Assembly (NCBI GenBank): GCA_028456385.1
Contig: JALNQF010000047.1
Location: forward strand, 124,001-188,000
Direction of reading: 5' to 3'
DNA: 64,000 nucleotides
Source of the DNA: Ophiosphaerella korrae
Lineage: Eukaryota > Ascomycota > Dothideomycetes > Pleosporales > Phaeosphaeriaceae
The notes beneath the pieces were generated by a model, which did no database searches, was not told the DNA's origin, and saw only the letters and a program-made list of their open reading frames with translations. This document shows, one piece after another, positions 9,967 through 20,514 of the stretch (position 1 is its first letter; every line of letters starts with the position of its first letter). The translations under genes were made by a program, and so were the position numbers.

Positions 9967-10773
9967 ATGGCTCCCAGTCTAGCCAACATCCCAGATCACT
10001 GGCTCTGGCTTGGTCTAGGTACATATTGCACGCCCCGCCCCACCCCGCCAGCCTGGCTAATCCGATCAGGCGTCTTCACCTTCATAGCCGTAAAGCAAGT
10101 ATCTCATGGTTTGAAGAATATCCGCTCTGTCACCGAGATTCGAAAATATCCCCGCCATGAAGATGCGTGCCTTGAGCGACTACCTTCAAATCCCACACAC
10201 CAGGAAGATGCCATCCAGACATCTTCGCTACTGACACTCGCTACCTCGCCAAACATCGACATCCGCTCCAGTGCCACCAAGATCCTCTGCCAGCGCTTCT
10301 ACGCCTCAAACTCTGCGCGGCGGTTGTTAGCCAAAGATCTAAACAGCAAAGATGAGAATACCAAACATCGTGCGCAGCTAGCTTTCGATTTGCTGTGTAC
10401 ATATGGCGCCTTTCGCAATACTTGTCGTCCACCCCGCACGCCGCGTGATGGGTGGCGACTGCATGAGCCCATAAGAACGCCAGAAGCAACAAACGCCGCG
10501 GACTTGAGGCGCAGGCGACGTGAAGCAGTGGTCATACATGATGGTGAAATCGATCGACCTATTGGGCATGAAGACGTGTATATGAGGGACCAGTCGGGGC
10601 AGATGAGCAGCGACATAATGGACAACCGCTCAGAAGACGTGTATACGAGGGATCAGTTTGGGGAGATGAGCAGCGACACAGTTGACATAACAGACATAAT
10701 GGATAACCGCTTAGAAGACGTGTTGGGCATGCTAGCCGAATTCCCAATCTCCAATATAGGAGATATGGATTGA
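9967..10773 (+). CDS. Conserved-type fungal protein of unknown function with duplicated acidic tail
   Basis: Uninterrupted frame of 268 residues from MAPSLANIPDHWLWLGLG. An upstream in-frame ATG at 9931 would add 12 residues and is less likely. The N-terminal third is hydrophobic and aromatic (WLWLGLGTYC, then WLIRSGVFTFIAV), compatible with membrane association. Residues about 85-145 (SSLLTLATSPNIDIRSSATK...) look helical and ARM/HEAT-like, with SPNIDIRSSATKIL resembling the turn of such repeats. The C-terminus carries two copies of a 21-residue unit (EDVYxRDQxGxMSSDxMDNR) and a partial third. I do not recognise a named family. Confidence 0.75.
   Translation: MAPSLANIPDHWLWLGLGTYCTPRPTPPAWLIRSGVFTFIAVKQVSHGLKNIRSVTEIRKYPRHEDACLERLPSNPTHQEDAIQTSSLLTLATSPNIDIRSSATKILCQRFYASNSARRLLAKDLNSKDENTKHRAQLAFDLLCTYGAFRNTCRPPRTPRDGWRLHEPIRTPEATNAADLRRRRREAVVIHDGEIDRPIGHEDVYMRDQSGQMSSDIMDNRSEDVYTRDQFGEMSSDTVDITDIMDNRLEDVLGMLAEFPISNIGDMD
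10570..10730 (+). repeat. 63-base tandem duplication inside a coding region
   Basis: The segment starting GAAGACGTGTATATGAGG at 10570 recurs at 10633 with few changes (period 63 bases, 21 codons). A third start of the unit appears at 10714 after an 18-base insertion. The duplication keeps frame. Confidence 0.85.
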
Positions 10774-11205
10774 TTGATTTCACCTTATGGTCGGATACCC
10801 CGGAGTAAGCTAGATAGTCAACACAGCACACACTATTTGTATTGTCTTCTCTGAAGGCTATTCGTACAATTCCTACATGATTGCAGTCCAGAACCATTGC
10901 AACCTTCTAACCTTGTCCAGCCCCGTGCCAGCCTGCATTTCCATCCCTCCGTGAAGTGTTCATGGTTTTCCTACTCCGAACTCGGCCTGCGGCATACCCA
11001 TACCAATGAAAAAAAATTACTCCTTCTTCACAGGTAGCTCAACCTCGTCAATCCAGCCTGGGCGCAAAACGAGTACTCAATAATGCGAATACGTGGCTGG
11101 AGGCTGATCGAGGAGTATTTCCATGCCCTGTGTCTACTTGATGCGTAGGAATTAAATCTGGGCTTGTAGTGCAAGTTGTTGAGCAAAAATTACACCACCA
11201 TTTCT
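10774..11205. other. Convergent intergenic region
   Basis: Lies between the 3' ends of the unknown plus-strand gene and the ZFYVE19-like minus-strand gene. No further coding signal is seen. Confidence 0.5.
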
Positions 11206-12363
11206 TCACGCTGCCGCTTGTTTCTTCTTCTTCGAGAATAGGACTGCCTTGTGCCTTCTTTCTTCAAAACCCGCACTCTCACCCCGATGACCCTCCATCC
11301 AACAATTCTGGCAATACAGATCGTCATCGCAGCCCAGACACTTGAGCGTGGCATCGTCTTGACATATTATACACCACGTGTCAATCTCGTCGTTGATGCG
11401 CTCTTGCAAACTCGACTGGACAGGCGGCTTTTTTCTAGGCGAAAAAGACGGTGCAGATGGCAGACCTAGCGAGTCGGTTTGAGATGGGGATGGGGCGGAG
11501 AGAGCAGCAAGACGTGCAGTAAAGGCGTCTTCAATCGCTTTTGTTCGTTCAAAATCGTCTTCCGGTAATGCAATAGGTGCAGATGGCAGGCTAAGACTAT
11601 CGCCTTCTGCCTGATTCGACGCGGCTCCTCCAGGGCTAGTCTCCTGGTCTCCAGCGTCGGATCCCGCACCTTCGGACGTGGGAGATAGAGAATCATATTT
11701 CTTGCTTATTTCTAGCTCGGCCATGACCCTTGCAATAACATCGTCTGCTTCATCGGCCTCTGTCCTCTTCTTGTCATCCTCGCCACAATCTTCGTCATCG
11801 TCGTCTCTGTCCCCAGTAACCCGACTGGTTCCTATATTGACCTCGATGTTTTCCCAGTCTGTGAGATTCTCTTTAGCACCCAGAGGAGCTGTGCCGCTCC
11901 TAGGATTAGCATCTTGCGCTCGGCTATTCACAACTTCTGGCAATATCCTCTTCATATCCTTCAACAGCCTGCCGACATCTCGTTGCTCTTCGTTCGAAAT
12001 GTCCCATTCTTTTCTGTCCCCTAAAGTCCCATTAAGCTCTCCTAGCAACTGTTCGAGGCTCTTCTCATCTTCTTCATTGAATTCTATTTTGTCTCCTCCA
12101 ATACCCTCGGCAATCCCTTCTAGATAACCTTTGGCGCCCGGCGCTGTTACCGACGCGTGAGCACCATTTGCAGAAGCTGTCCGTGATGGCTGTGAAGTTC
12201 CAGAAGGGGAAGGAGAGCCCAAACGTGCAAATCGTGCCGCGAGATCATCGGTAGTCTTTGGTGAATTTGCGGGAGCTATCGAGGAGCTGTAGCTAGTATC
12301 AAGATTCACACTCGACTTCTTGAGCGCGTTAAGGCGTGCGAGAAGATCATCATCCGATGGCAT
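11206..12363 (-). CDS. ANCHR/ZFYVE19-like zinc-finger protein (abscission checkpoint type)
   Basis: Single frame, 385 residues, starting MPSDDDLLARLNALKKSS. The N-terminus contains two leucine-rich short motifs (DDDLLARLNALK and TDDLAARFARLG) resembling the MIT-interacting motifs of human ANCHR/ZFYVE19. The middle is acidic and serine-rich. The C-terminus is a compact B-box-like zinc-binding module (CIICQDDATLKCLGCDDDLY, then CQNCWMEGH), near residues 335-365, followed by a basic lysine tail. In animals ANCHR retains VPS4 at the midbody to delay abscission. The fungal orthologues are largely unstudied, so that role here is inference from domain order. The gene is divergent from the DsbA-like gene at 12747. 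Confidence 0.8.
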   Translation of the reverse strand: MPSDDDLLARLNALKKSSVNLDTSYSSSIAPANSPKTTDDLAARFARLGSPSPSGTSQPSRTASANGAHASVTAPGAKGYLEGIAEGIGGDKIEFNEEDEKSLEQLLGELNGTLGDRKEWDISNEEQRDVGRLLKDMKRILPEVVNSRAQDANPRSGTAPLGAKENLTDWENIEVNIGTSRVTGDRDDDDEDCGEDDKKRTEADEADDVIARVMAELEISKKYDSLSPTSEGAGSDAGDQETSPGGAASNQAEGDSLSLPSAPIALPEDDFERTKAIEDAFTARLAALSAPSPSQTDSLGLPSAPSFSPRKKPPVQSSLQERINDEIDTWCIICQDDATLKCLGCDDDLYCQNCWMEGHRGESAGFEERRHKAVLFSKKKKQAAA

Positions 12364-12746
12364 TGCCTTTTCGAGGGATTTGAAAGATTAGGCGAGCTAT
12401 GATGTCTGAAGCTCGAAGGTGTGCGGAGCTAACGGGAGAGGCGGGGCATGCTTCACGTGTTTACCCCCCACTTCACGTACAGCACGATAAAGCTTGATTC
12501 AACTTCAGAAACTCTGTGGGTAAATCTCAATTTCAATGATACATCATTTATGTGTAGTGCTTCTTGCGCTTGCGAATAACGTAGCACAAGTGTTGTGTCG
12601 TCATCCCTCCTCTTAGTCGTCCGAAGCTACCCCTCGAGACATTCGAGGTCAGGATTGCGTGCTCATTGCAACACCCTTTCAACCCAAACTATCCTACTAA
12701 GTTTGCAACCCTTTCCTCATAGTGCACCATCACCGCCACTTTCACA
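12364..12746. promoter_or_regulatory. Divergent promoter region with a CACGTG E-box
   Basis: 383 bases lie between the start codons of the ZFYVE19-like gene and the DsbA-like gene. A palindromic CACGTG hexamer lies at 12454-12459, a potential site for bHLH-type regulators. Its use is not shown. Confidence 0.4.
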
Positions 12747-13428
12747 ATGGCTCTCGCCCCAAAGTTCGCAGGCCAAAAGCTGGCTGCAAGTGTTGTGCAG
12801 CCACGTGCGGTTCATACACTCGAAATATGTATGTCTCGAATAGTAGGCGCCCATAAATGATTTATTAATGAGATTAGATCTTGACTACGTGTGCCCCTTC
12901 AGTCAGAAGATATTCAAAACGCTCTACACTACAGGCCTCCGCAAAACGCTGCTCGAGAAATACGGTGACCGCGTCGTGACTATTTTTCGCCAACAAATTC
13001 AGCCCTGGCACCCTTCTTCAACTCTCGTCCATGAGGCTGGCTATGCAGTTCAAAGAGTCGATTCTTCTAAATTCTATGAATTCAGCGCCGCACTCTTTGA
13101 CCAACAGAAAGACTTCTTCGACGTCAATGTTGTCAATGAGACTCGAAATGCCACGTACAAACGCCTTGCTAAGATTGCTGGAAGCGTAGGCGTGGACGAG
13201 AAAGAAGTATACAACTTGTTGGAAATAAGTGACAAGCCAAGTGAAGATGGAAGCTTGAACTCCGGCAACAAAGTCACTGATGACGTCAAAATTCAGGTCA
13301 AGGCCAACAGGCTGACTGGTGTGCATGTCACGCCAACGGTGGTGTTCAATGGGGTTTTGGTGAATGAGATTTCGAGCAGCTGGTCTGAGAGCCAATGGGA
13401 GGAATGGCTTGAGAAGAATGTGAAGTGA
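12747..13428 (+). CDS. DsbA-like thioredoxin-fold protein
   Basis: Model join(12747..12828,12878..13428), 210 residues. The 49-base intron (GTATGT donor, GATTAG acceptor) joins HTLEI to YLDYVCPFSQKIF. This gives the conserved opening strand and active-site position of DsbA/2-hydroxychromene isomerase-like thioredoxin folds. Only one cysteine is present (C33 in CPFS), so a classical CXXC dithiol is absent. The cis-proline segment is visible as GVHVTPTVVFNG near the C-terminus. The helical insertion with AKIAGSVGVDEKEVYNLL lies between. Family members are usually annotated as thioredoxin-like or DSBA-like oxidoreductases. Substrate unknown. Confidence 0.83.
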
Positions 13429-13985
13429 CTCCATGGTGAGGAGAGAGCAATGCTCTGATTGGCCTCGGCGGCAACTCAGATGCATACCCCAGATCTTCAC
13501 AAGAGTCAGCTATCCTATAGACGCCAATTGCATTTGCCACATGTGCCCACTAGCATTCTATACTTTCTCAACTCATTAGTTGATCGACTATTACACCCAC
13601 TCACAGGAGCCACCAGCAAGTGCCCATCTGGTCTGCATTCATGCGTCGCAACGTATGTATGCAAAGGCACAGATAGGTACCCTAGTGCTGACGATATTAT
13701 GGACTGAATATTTTGTTGTACTCGAATCTGTTTGGGCGCATTGCTAGGCTAGCAGGTGTAAGCAACCAGCCTCGACAGTATTCAAATACATACGAAGGAC
13801 CATTTGTTTACTAACACTTTCCCAATAACCCCAATCTCTCTCTGCTTTCACACCTGCAACTTCCAAAAAGCCAAATCATACAAAAGCATTGTGAAATTTC
13901 AAATTCTCATGGAATCTGAACCTATCAAGAGGCAGATTTAGTCCCAACGCATTAGCGAACAAAGTTAGCTTTAACCACACCTCCT
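13429..13985. other. Intergenic, no gene seen
   Basis: Sequence between the DsbA-like gene and the 2EXR relic. Only short frames that overlap neighbouring gene shadows are present. Confidence 0.5.
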
Positions 13986-14262
13986 TTGTCTGTCGGCCGA
14001 GTTGAGAAACATCATCTACGAATATGTTTTGATGGTTGATCCAAACATCCCCCATCAGAAATGTGAGCAAAAAGGCAGACCACTTCATCGAACCGCTACG
14101 CTTCTCAAAGTATGTCTAAGTCAAGGTTTTGATCCACCCTTGAGGTTCACGAGAACGATTACACTGAGTGTTGATTTGGAGGAGCTTTGTTCGAGAGATA
14201 CCCTGCTAAGAATAATTAATTGTTTCTCATTCTCAATGTCTGTGCGCCCATGTTTAGTATGA
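13986..14262 (+). pseudogene. 2EXR-family relic
   Basis: A plus-strand frame reads LSAELRNIIYEYVLMVDPN, a good match to the LPAELRNxIYEYxL opening of 2EXR proteins. About 40 residues later comes a TATLLKVC segment like the ALLRVCRQ stretch of the family, then RTITLSVDLEELC. A stop codon lies shortly upstream, no start methionine or credible first exon is visible, and the frame ends after 86 residues. It is best read as a degenerate copy rather than a working gene. An undetected multi-exon gene is the alternative. Confidence 0.45.
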
Positions 14263-14603
14263 GTGGCGTCAAACTCTTGTGACTTGAAAGGCATTTCGCT
14301 TGAGCATGAGTTGAGAGATGGAGAAAGCCAGCATATGCATCCACAACATACAGTGTCTTTGTTCGTCAACATCCGAGATAATACACGCCCAGCTAGTGTC
14401 CATACATGAGAAAATAATAATATAGGAACGTGTTCTTGCCGCGTCTGTAACTGCGCCTTAGCCTGTGTTGATTGCAAGTGCGGCCCACGCATCACGTCAC
14501 TGGCCCGCAACGTAAAGACTTGCCTCTTGTAAGATCACGAACAACTTTACACAGCTTCCATAGTCCGCACTTCTACGCCATCAGAGATCCAACCCTTAAA
14601 GCA

Positions 14604-15495
14604 ATGTCTCACTCGCCCAGCTCATCGCTGACCATGACAGAAGCCAGTACCACGAAGATGGAGTCAGAGAAGAGCCAGTACTTCCGAGACATTGTAAACG
14701 ACATTCTCAACAAAGTCCGACAAGACCCCAACAGCATCACCACAGCAGATGCTCGTCGCCTCTCAGAGAATGTTGTAGTCAACAACCACCACACAGCAAG
14801 GATCATATCAGCCGTTGAGTCCTTCGCGAACGCCAGCGAGGAAATCCATGAAGTAGACCCCAGCTTGGGCCAGGCTCCTCAAACATCGCTCCTTACTGTC
14901 GTCAATGACCTAACGGTGGCTGTCGACCAGAATCCTACCGATGTTACAGTGGAGGTTCTCAAATTGGCCCAGGGTGTTGTCGGCAGTGCGTCCAAGACTC
15001 TCCTTCCATTGCTCCCATAGCTAACGGCTCAACCTAGAGATGCAGAAGGCTCTAGGCCAGGCCAATGCTCCTCATCCCGAACTAGAGACCGAGTTGCAGG
15101 AGGAAATCGCTAAGATCGAACCCAAAGTTGCTGAAGGCACAGTCACTATCGAGGAAGCCAACCATCTGCATTCGCTCGAAGCTCGTGCCCATGGCCACAC
15201 GGAGAAGGGCGGTATCACTTCGATTGCTCAGTCGGTTGCAGCTAAGCGTGAGCGCCAGCTTTCTCTCAGCAATGGCTCAGCCTCTGCTACCACCCGTTCT
15301 CGTACCAACAGTACAGTTTTCACATCTGGGCATTCTGCCGCCAAGGCTCCCGAGGGGTATTTTAGTGGTTGGACCAAGACATCTGTGAAGCAACCCCAGC
15401 CTGAAGACAACACGGATGCCATAATAGCTGAGATGGATTTCGAACCCAAGGTGAAGAACGAGCCAGAGCATGTGAATCAAGAAATAGCTGCTTAA
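14604..15495 (+). CDS. SMP (seed maturation protein)-domain protein
   Basis: Model join(14604..14985,15038..15495), 279 residues. The 52-base intron has a GTGCGT donor and an ideal GCTAACG branch, and converts two separate frames into one. The N-terminal half contains an EKSQYFRDIVNDILNKV segment and a TADARRLSENVVVNNHHTAR segment resembling a diverged SMP unit. The second half has a clearer one: EGTVTIEEANHLHSLEARAH followed by GGITSIAQSVAAKRER, about residues 157-200. SMP domains are found in plant LEA-type proteins and in many ascomycete proteins linked loosely to stress and dormancy. The function of the fungal ones is not established. The tail is serine-rich and polar. It converges with the RanGAP gene. 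Confidence 0.82.
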
Positions 15496-15838
15496 ATGTA
15501 GCCATGCGGTCATGATCATGCTGAATGGCATCGTACATCAAGTTTGACGATGTGCTGGGATACAAGCGAATATTCTGGAGCATGCAATGGAATGATTCTG
15601 AAGGGGATGCTAAGTTTAATAGATGGCATACGTGTAACAATTCAACATACTTCCCACCTCAGTTGATATTTTCCTCGCTAGTGATTCGGTGTCACAGTGT
15701 GGACCAAGGCTAAGTGTGATTATTGATACTAGAACCTGTGTTTAATACAAACACAACTGTCCTACTCGTGGTATCTTACCTTATCAACATCCAGACGATG
15801 AGATTACATTTTCTCGTAACCAAATCCAGTGCGAAAAC
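15496..15838. other. Convergent intergenic region
   Basis: 343 bases between the 3' ends of the SMP gene and RNA1. Presumably both 3' UTRs. Nothing else seen. Confidence 0.5.
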
Positions 15839-17171
15839 CTATTTGATCTCCGTCTTCGCCAACGCATCCGCTAGAGCATCAACATTCTTGTCCTTATCTT
15901 GAGCAACATTGTTGTCTTCCGCTCGTTTATCCTCAATTATCTGTCTTGCGGCCTTCTCTCCAACCTCGACGCCGTCATCATCGCTGTCAGCTTCCTGCTT
16001 CCCTTCAGCATCGCTCTCCTCATCCTCATCGTCGCTGTCTAGCTCATCCAGCTCGTCAAGACCCCAGTAGTCGTCGTCATCTGCATGCTTGCCACTCTCT
16101 TCTTTCCGGGTATCGAGCGTCTCGCGCAGCTTCTCGACGCTCGCGTCTTCCTCGTTGAACTTGTTACCGTTGAGCTCGACACGGCGTAGGGCCGGAAGTG
16201 AGGACGAAGCGGCTGATGCGAGGCCAGCGAGGCCCTTGGCGTTGATGTCGTTGAATTGGAGGCGGAGAACTTGGACCTTTTTGTTTTGCCCCTTTTCAAG
16301 GGCGCTGGCCAGGGCGATGCCACCACGTCCGCTGAGCAGGCAATCGCCAACTCCAAGCTCGCGTAGCTGGGTCCATTTGCCGACGACTTTGCTGAGAGCA
16401 GTTCCGCCCATGGCTGTGAAGGTGTTGTCTTGCAGATCGAGGACTTCTAGCTTAGAGAGATGTGATAGTCCGTTGCTGAGTAGGTGGGTAATTCCTTTCT
16501 GTCTGATACCGTTCTGGGTCATCTTGATCGTCTTCACACCGGTATTTGCGGCGTACGCCTTTGCCCATGCGGCCATACTGCCATCTTCCAGGCGGTTACG
16601 ACCGCAGATGACGAGTTCTAGATCAGGCACTTGCTTGCCTTCCTTGCGCGCAGCTTCCTTCTTCGCGGCCAGGGCGGTGAGCGCATCGGCGACGAGGACA
16701 CCAGCAGCGGGCCCGAGTCCGTTGTTGTTGAGGTATAGGTAGCGCAGTGGTGTGTGTTGCGATAGGAAGTCGACAAGGGGGGCAACGGTGTTGAGACCGA
16801 AAGCGTTGTCTGAGAGGTCGACAGTGTGGAGCTCGGGCAGCGTGAGAAGCGCAGTAACAAGATGTGACAGGGCCGGTGGGATCTCGGAGAGTAGCCGCGA
16901 GGTGAAGATATCCGCCAGATTTGCGACCTGTTGCATGTCGTCAGTCTAGCTATGTTGCTACAGGAGAGTGGGCACACACCTTCAAGTTCTTCTTCGTGGC
17001 TAGGATCTTGGCCAGCGCCTCACTCGCCTCAACGCCTAGAGTATTGCCCAGGAACTTAATCTCCTCGACTTGGTCGTTGCTCTTCAAGTCTTTGATATGC
17101 GGCTCAATGTCTTCGGCAGTGGTGAGTTTGAGGCCTTTGCCCTCGACCGAAAAGAGTTTTGCGCCAGACAT
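15839..17171 (-). CDS. RNA1: Ran GTPase-activating protein 1 (RNA1)
   Basis: Model complement(join(15839..16927,16980..17171)), 426 residues. The 52-base intron has a GTGTGT donor and ends CAACAG. The N-terminus (MSGAKLFSVEGKGLKL) and the following leucine-rich repeats are typical of RanGAP. Repeat segments such as LHTVDLSDNAFG, LRYLYLNNNGLGP and LEVLDLQDNTF sit at regular spacing, with ELVICGRNRLEDGS and RRVELNGNKF in the family positions. A strongly acidic segment (DDDDYWGLDELDELDSDDED, about residues 345-370) precedes the C-terminal tail, as in yeast Rna1. The protein stimulates GTP hydrolysis by Ran in the cytoplasm and so drives nuclear transport. It is divergent from COX17 with 255 bases between starts. 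Confidence 0.94.
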
Positions 17172-17426
17172 TGTGCACAGATGTTGGTACAGAAGGAGAG
17201 ATATGTATATTCAAGAGTTGAAGAGTCAAGGGTGGATTGTTGGTTAGGGAATGTTTGGGTTTGGCGGGGTTTATTTGCACAAGCTAGACCCCTGCGCTTG
17301 TAGACGCACGAATAGGCAGGGACCCGACTAGCACTAGTCCCTCTGGACTGATGACATGCCTTCGACTTTTAGTGTTGTCTGATGTGATTGCTAATCCTCC
17401 TCCAATTCACCACCATTACCAACACA
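17172..17426. promoter_or_regulatory. Shared divergent promoter region (RNA1 / COX17)
   Basis: 255 bases between divergent start codons. A CCAAT pentamer lies at 17402-17406, close to the COX17 start. Its use is unproven. Confidence 0.45.
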
Positions 17427-17754
17427 ATGGCATCATGTACGCATCGTTCGAGTGGCAAGAGGCTTCGTGACGCAGAGACGCTGACCAGGCATTGACAGCA
17501 CTACCGACCGCCGCCAAAATGAGCGCAGATCTCAAGGACACGGCAGCGCCCGCCAAAGTGAAGGTACAAGCTTTATCTGAAGAACTATTGCTACACCATG
17601 CTAACTGAGATAGCCGTGCTGCGTTTGCACTGACCAGAAAGCGAAGCGCGACGAATGCATGCTATTCTCTACCACTAACGAACCCCAAAAAGAATGCGCA
17701 ACTCTCGTCGACCAATACCGGCAATGCATGGCTAGCTATGGCTTTAAGGTCTAG
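17427..17754 (+). CDS. COX17: COX17, mitochondrial copper chaperone
   Basis: Model join(17427..17436,17499..17563,17614..17754), 71 residues, including a 10-base first exon. The splice phases are consistent and the result is diagnostic. KPCCVCTDQKAKRDEC is the Cox17 copper-binding signature, with cysteines at 27, 28, 30, 40, 53 and 63, giving the twin CX9C pattern (30/40 and 53/63) used for Mia40-dependent import. Cox17 carries Cu(I) in the intermembrane space to Sco1 and Cox11 for cytochrome oxidase assembly. The spacing between C40 and C53 is slightly longer than in yeast. The gene is easily missed because no exon gives a long open frame. Confidence 0.93.
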
Positions 17755-17914
17755 CCCTAGAGGGCGATGGATGTACAACATAGCATGGAATGGCGCAAAG
17801 CATATGGGAATATATGGTCATGGTTTACAACTACATGAATGGCAACTCTCCTCTCCAATCTAGAACGGGTATCTTGTAAAATACTGAAAATTTGCAATGG
17901 AAATGCTTGTTCTT

Positions 17915-19711
17915 CTATAGTGTTTTGCTCTTCGCCGCTCCGAACAATTCGCTCTTGCTTACAAGTCGCCATAAGCACCACAGATAGCAAATACCAAATC
18001 CGCCGGTTCCGGCGATGGCATTCGCAACAACCCACAAGTCTGGTTTGTCGGATGGAGGTGGAACGAAGGCTTCCACGACGTGCCATCCGATTATTGCCAC
18101 ATAAATGTTGAGATGAATGATCTTGCTGACGAGGTTGAGTCCGCCACGATTGCCCTCGTGGTACGCCGAGAAAGAAACTGGGGGAAGTCCTAGGAGATAT
18201 GCCCAGAGTAATGAGATGACAAAGTACGGCACGCGAAGCTGATCGCGCTTTAGTAGTGGAAACATGGTCCACACTCCAAGCATGTTCGCCAGTCCTACCC
18301 AGGCGCGAGTGGATGGCAGCAAACCCTCTTTTCCGCTAAGAAGAAGCGTCATTGGTAACAATGGGAGCAGTACATTCTTCTCGTGCACTTGATATGAACA
18401 GAGGAAGAAACCCCAAGAAACTGTAGCAAAAGCGAGAGGGAGTAGCTGTTTCTTCGGTTTGAGGAATATGATCAGGCAGGGAGGTAGGATAGCCGCCGAC
18501 GTAGCTACAAGAGCAAGACGCTGGAGTAGCTCGATTGGATAACGATGAAGCTTATGGAAGGTGTGGATCGTGCACCATATGTTGGCAACTTTGTCCTCGA
18601 ACAGACCGCGAGAGAATGGAAATATGCGATGAATCGATTGAGTGAGTTGGAGGACCACAGGGTAGTACCAGGCTTGTGGATCCCATTGGATGGGGATATT
18701 CGCCATAAGGGGTGGAACAGGGAGCTTCTCGTACGGTATTCCTCTATAGACGTCGTATGCGATGCCTGAAAGGAATGGCAGGTACAAGACGGCGAAAGCT
18801 GCAACTGTTGTAAGGGCGATGGCAATAAATCGCACGGGGTTGATTCGGGGGAACACGCAGATTCCGACAAGGTAAGCAAAGATAGCTGGGGCGTAGAAAA
18901 GGGCCATCTGCTTGAACCCGAGCGCGCCCACAAAGAAGACACAGCCCCACAATGACCGTCCAGCAACCATGCTCGACAGAGTCGCGACGGCAAAGCCAAG
19001 CATGACTGTATTGTACTGGAAATGCCCATGGTCGATCAAGATGGTAGCAGGTTGCATGAGGATGGCGACCAGAGCAATAGAGCCTTCCCAGATGTTGACG
19101 CCCTCGAGGCGAGAGTAGCGTCGAAGGAAAATGACAATGGCTGGGATATATATGAGATATTCGGAGATGAAGACGGTTGCTCGCATATACACTTTCAGAG
19201 CAGGGTCATCGAGGCCTCGAGATTCGTAAAGAGTAAACCATTCGGGATTAATTGCAGAGCCACTGTAGAAATCAGCAATTGTACAGATAACCTAGCCTTT
19301 GACATACATGTGGCCCAGTATCCAGCTATGGTAGGCAGTGAGCGGGGGGTAGTCTAGGCCCCACCACTGAAGGTCGTAAAAGTACCATTGCGACACCGGC
19401 ACATGTTTGGTAACCTCCATCCAATGCCTTTGCGCTTCAAAGTCGCCGTGCATAGGCGGCGACTCGAGGCCAGAGTACCCCCATAGGCTGGTTGTCCATC
19501 TGAACAGACCCACGACTATCAGGACCAAGGGGATAGTCATCCATTGCGATACAGTGCCCTTTGCTGGCCAAAGGAAGGCGACAAGGGGGAATGCAGGCTT
19601 GCGTTCATTTGTCGACTGGTCAAGATCGAGGGTGCCGTGGGTGATGTGGGCGAGCGACCCTTCTTCAATCTTTCTCCGTCTTCGTGGCTTATGTGCTGGG
19701 GAGGCCATCAT
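17915..19711 (-). CDS. ALG6: ALG6, dolichyl-P-Glc:Man9GlcNAc2-PP-dolichol alpha-1,3-glucosyltransferase
   Basis: Model complement(join(17915..19262,19308..19711)), 583 residues. The 45-base intron (GTATGT donor, TTCTACAG acceptor) joins YHSWILGHI to GSAINPEWFTLYESRG, a conserved junction in the ALG6/ALG8 family. The catalytic luminal loop is visible as HGDFEAQRHWMEVTKHVP and DLQWWGLDYPPLTAYHS, followed by IDHGHFQYN. ALG6-type segments FPFSRGLFEDKVANIWC and YQVHEKNVLLPLLP occur later, and about a dozen hydrophobic spans make it an ER multispanning protein. It adds the first glucose to the lipid-linked oligosaccharide. ALG8 is the alternative, but the FEDKVANIWC segment favours ALG6. The start could be at either of two adjacent methionines (19711 or 19708). 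Confidence 0.93.
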
Positions 19712-20514
19712 CCACGCTCGTCACGACTTGCCTAATCTCCAATTTTTCTGCAAACTGCTCCAACGGCTTCAAGAGGCCTTGATTGTCTCTGGTACATGTA
19801 TCCTCAGACGGCTGCTCGCAGGACGTTCCGCCCGGACCTGCCCCGGGCCCTCGTTGAGTTCGTGGTGCGCTAGCCTCACCGCTGCAGTAGCGCCGGAGCT
19901 TTGACCACGGGTCCACTAAAAAAAGTCAAAATCTTGGCGCGAAAAGCGATTTGCGGATAAAAGGTTGCCAGCCACCCTGCCCTCGCTCCCTCCACCATCA
20001 ACCACCTTTGTCACTTTTATCTCGGACATCTTCGGTTCGGGAATCACTTGAGGACTTTTCGAGGGCTTCTAGTTACTGAGGGCAATACCAGAGCACATCT
20101 GTGCAATTCTATCATTCAAGTCAGTGGGCATCGCGTTGAGTTTCCTTCGCACACATTCAACCGGCACGTTCGTCGCTCGCTAGAGCGCGACAAGATCAAT
20201 CTGAGGGCATCCTGCTACTATGAGGATTATCGTCTTGTCTTCTCGGCATTTGTGGGAACACATCGCCTTGAGGCCAATTCTTCTGTGGGCTCTTGTGGCT
20301 TTCCGTGGGCTTGAGGGGAACCCGCTTATGCGGTCTCGAGAGATTCCAGTTGGCTTATCGCAATTTGAGACAATCAGTTGAAGCAGGCAATCGTCGCATA
20401 TAAGTTCCTTTGGAGCTAGCGCACGAGCGATGGGATTCGTCCCGCTTTTGCATACTTTATCAGTTTTGCTAGTAGCGTTATACTAATACATTGTAGATCT
20501 AGTTCATCATCACC
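19712..20514. promoter_or_regulatory. Divergent promoter region and probable intron-bearing leader of the nucleolin-like gene
   Basis: Holds the promoters of ALG6 (minus) and the nucleolin-like gene (plus). A TTGGCGCGAAAA element at 19934-19945 resembles E2F/MBF-type sites. Just upstream of the plus-strand start, TACTAATA (20481-20488) followed by TTGTAG (ending 20496) looks like a branch site and acceptor. A 5' UTR intron is therefore likely, but the donor could not be fixed. Confidence 0.4.
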
